Assembly (NCBI GenBank): GCA_025464445.1
Contig: JAODLY010000032.1
Coordinates: 1-64,000, forward strand
Direction of reading: 5' to 3'
Origin: Rhodoglobus sp.
Lineage (GTDB): Bacteria; Actinomycetota; Actinomycetes; Actinomycetales; Microbacteriaceae
Length of the DNA stretch: 64,000 nucleotides
Position 1 is the first letter of the stretch; the number at the start of each line of letters is the position of its first letter. This document shows, piece after piece, positions 63,432 through 64,000 of the stretch. The notes under the pieces are model-generated. The model saw only the letters and a list, made by a program, of their open reading frames with translations. It made no database searches and was not told the DNA's origin. Made by a program: the position numbers and the translations under genes.

Positions 63432-64000
63432 CCGGACGCACCGCCACGCTGAAGCGTGCCACGAGTGAGTCGAGCATCGAGCTGAGCCTCGACCTCGACG
63501 GCACGGGCACGTCGTCCATCGACACGAGCGTGCCGTTCTTCGACCACCTGCTCACCGCGTTCTCGAAGCACTCGCTCGTCGACCTCACGGTGAAAGCCAC
63601 CGGGGACACCGACATCGACGTGCACCACACTGTCGAAGACATCGGCATCACCCTCGGCACCGCGATCAAGCAGGCGCTCGGCGACAAGGCGGGCATCTCC
63701 CGCTTTGGTGACGCGCTCGTGCCGCTCGATGAGGCGCTCGTGCAGGCTGTGGTGGATGTCTCGGGCCGGCCGTATCTCGTGCACACCGGTGAACCCACCG
63801 GTTTCGAATACCACCTCATCGGTGGCCACTTCACGGGATCCATGCTGCGCCACGTTTTCGAGGCGATCACGTTCAACGCCGGGTTGACCGTGCACGTGAC
63901 GGTCCTGGGCGGGCGGGATCCGCACCACATCGCCGAGGCGGAGTTCAAGGCGTTCGCGCGCGCGTTCAGGTTCGCCGTCGCGCGTGACGAGAAGGTCAGC
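63428..64000 (+). CDS. hisB: Imidazoleglycerol-phosphate dehydratase (5' part)
   Basis: The frame is open to the window edge, giving 191 residues. Metal and substrate motifs are present: [41 protein letters not shown] and the second metal site [20 protein letters not shown]. Only the last few residues are missing. ATG overlaps the hisC stop by four bases (ATGA). Confidence 0.95.
   Translation, partial: MTGRTATLKRATSESSIELSLDLDGTGTSSIDTSVPFFDHLLTAFSKHSLVDLTVKATGDTDIDVHHTVEDIGITLGTAIKQALGDKAGISRFGDALVPLDEALVQAVVDVSGRPYLVHTGEPTGFEYHLIGGHFTGSMLRHVFEAITFNAGLTVHVTVLGGRDPHHIAEAEFKAFARAFRFAVARDEKVS

Overview
The window is a high-GC actinobacterial chromosome segment, most likely from the family Microbacteriaceae. 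I infer this from gene content and order: DUF3046-recA-recX-miaB-miaA-dapF-hflX, a lexA/LysM divergent pair, an FtsK-PgsA-CinA-Xre block, LexA boxes of the TCGAAC-N4-GTTCGA type, and abundant GTG/TTG starts. No 16S gene, tRNA, transposase, integrase or CRISPR array was seen, so the genus cannot be named.

Layout. 1-182 is the 3' end of rpsO, followed by a strong terminator. In related genomes pnp follows rpsO closely; here about 15.9 kb separate them. That stretch holds small membrane and hypothetical genes, a LacI-controlled sugar or sugar-acid operon on the minus strand (binding protein, two permeases, enolase-superfamily dehydratase, regulator; 2831-8386), an alpha/beta hydrolase, a secretory-lipase-like lipoprotein, a luciferase-like monooxygenase with its flavin reductase, and a tandem pair of paralogous lipoproteins. 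pnp is at 16061-18358. A second accessory island (PEBP protein, aldo/keto reductase, TetR regulator, small membrane proteins) lies between pnp and the M16 peptidase at 22095.

The conserved backbone then runs through dapB, thyA-folA, dapA, RNase J, a MacAB-like exporter, ftsK, pgsA, cinA, an Xre regulator, DUF3046, an acyltransferase, recA-recX, miaB-miaA, dapF and hflX. From 50.3 to 60.8 kb there is a one-carbon/methionine block: metF followed by a DUF4430-like lipoprotein and an ECF transporter (fused T-A-A' protein plus S component), then convergent cobalamin-dependent metH, and divergent cobalamin-independent metE. The window ends with lexA, its divergent LysM protein, hisC and the start of hisB.

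Three features are not explained by the gene list. (1) The 5' leaders of metF and metE share a 28-nt block with 25 identical positions. metH, next to metE, appears to have a leaderless transcript and lacks the block. This points to a cis-regulatory RNA or site governing methionine synthesis and, through the metF operon, probably cobalamin uptake. (2) Three intergenic copies of a 56-bp hairpin have an identical core stem, a 14-nt loop of constant length, and outer stems that change in a compensating way. (3) About nineteen genes have a TANNNT -10 hexamer 5-7 nt before the start codon, the signature of leaderless mRNAs; in one case two divergent -10 hexamers overlap.
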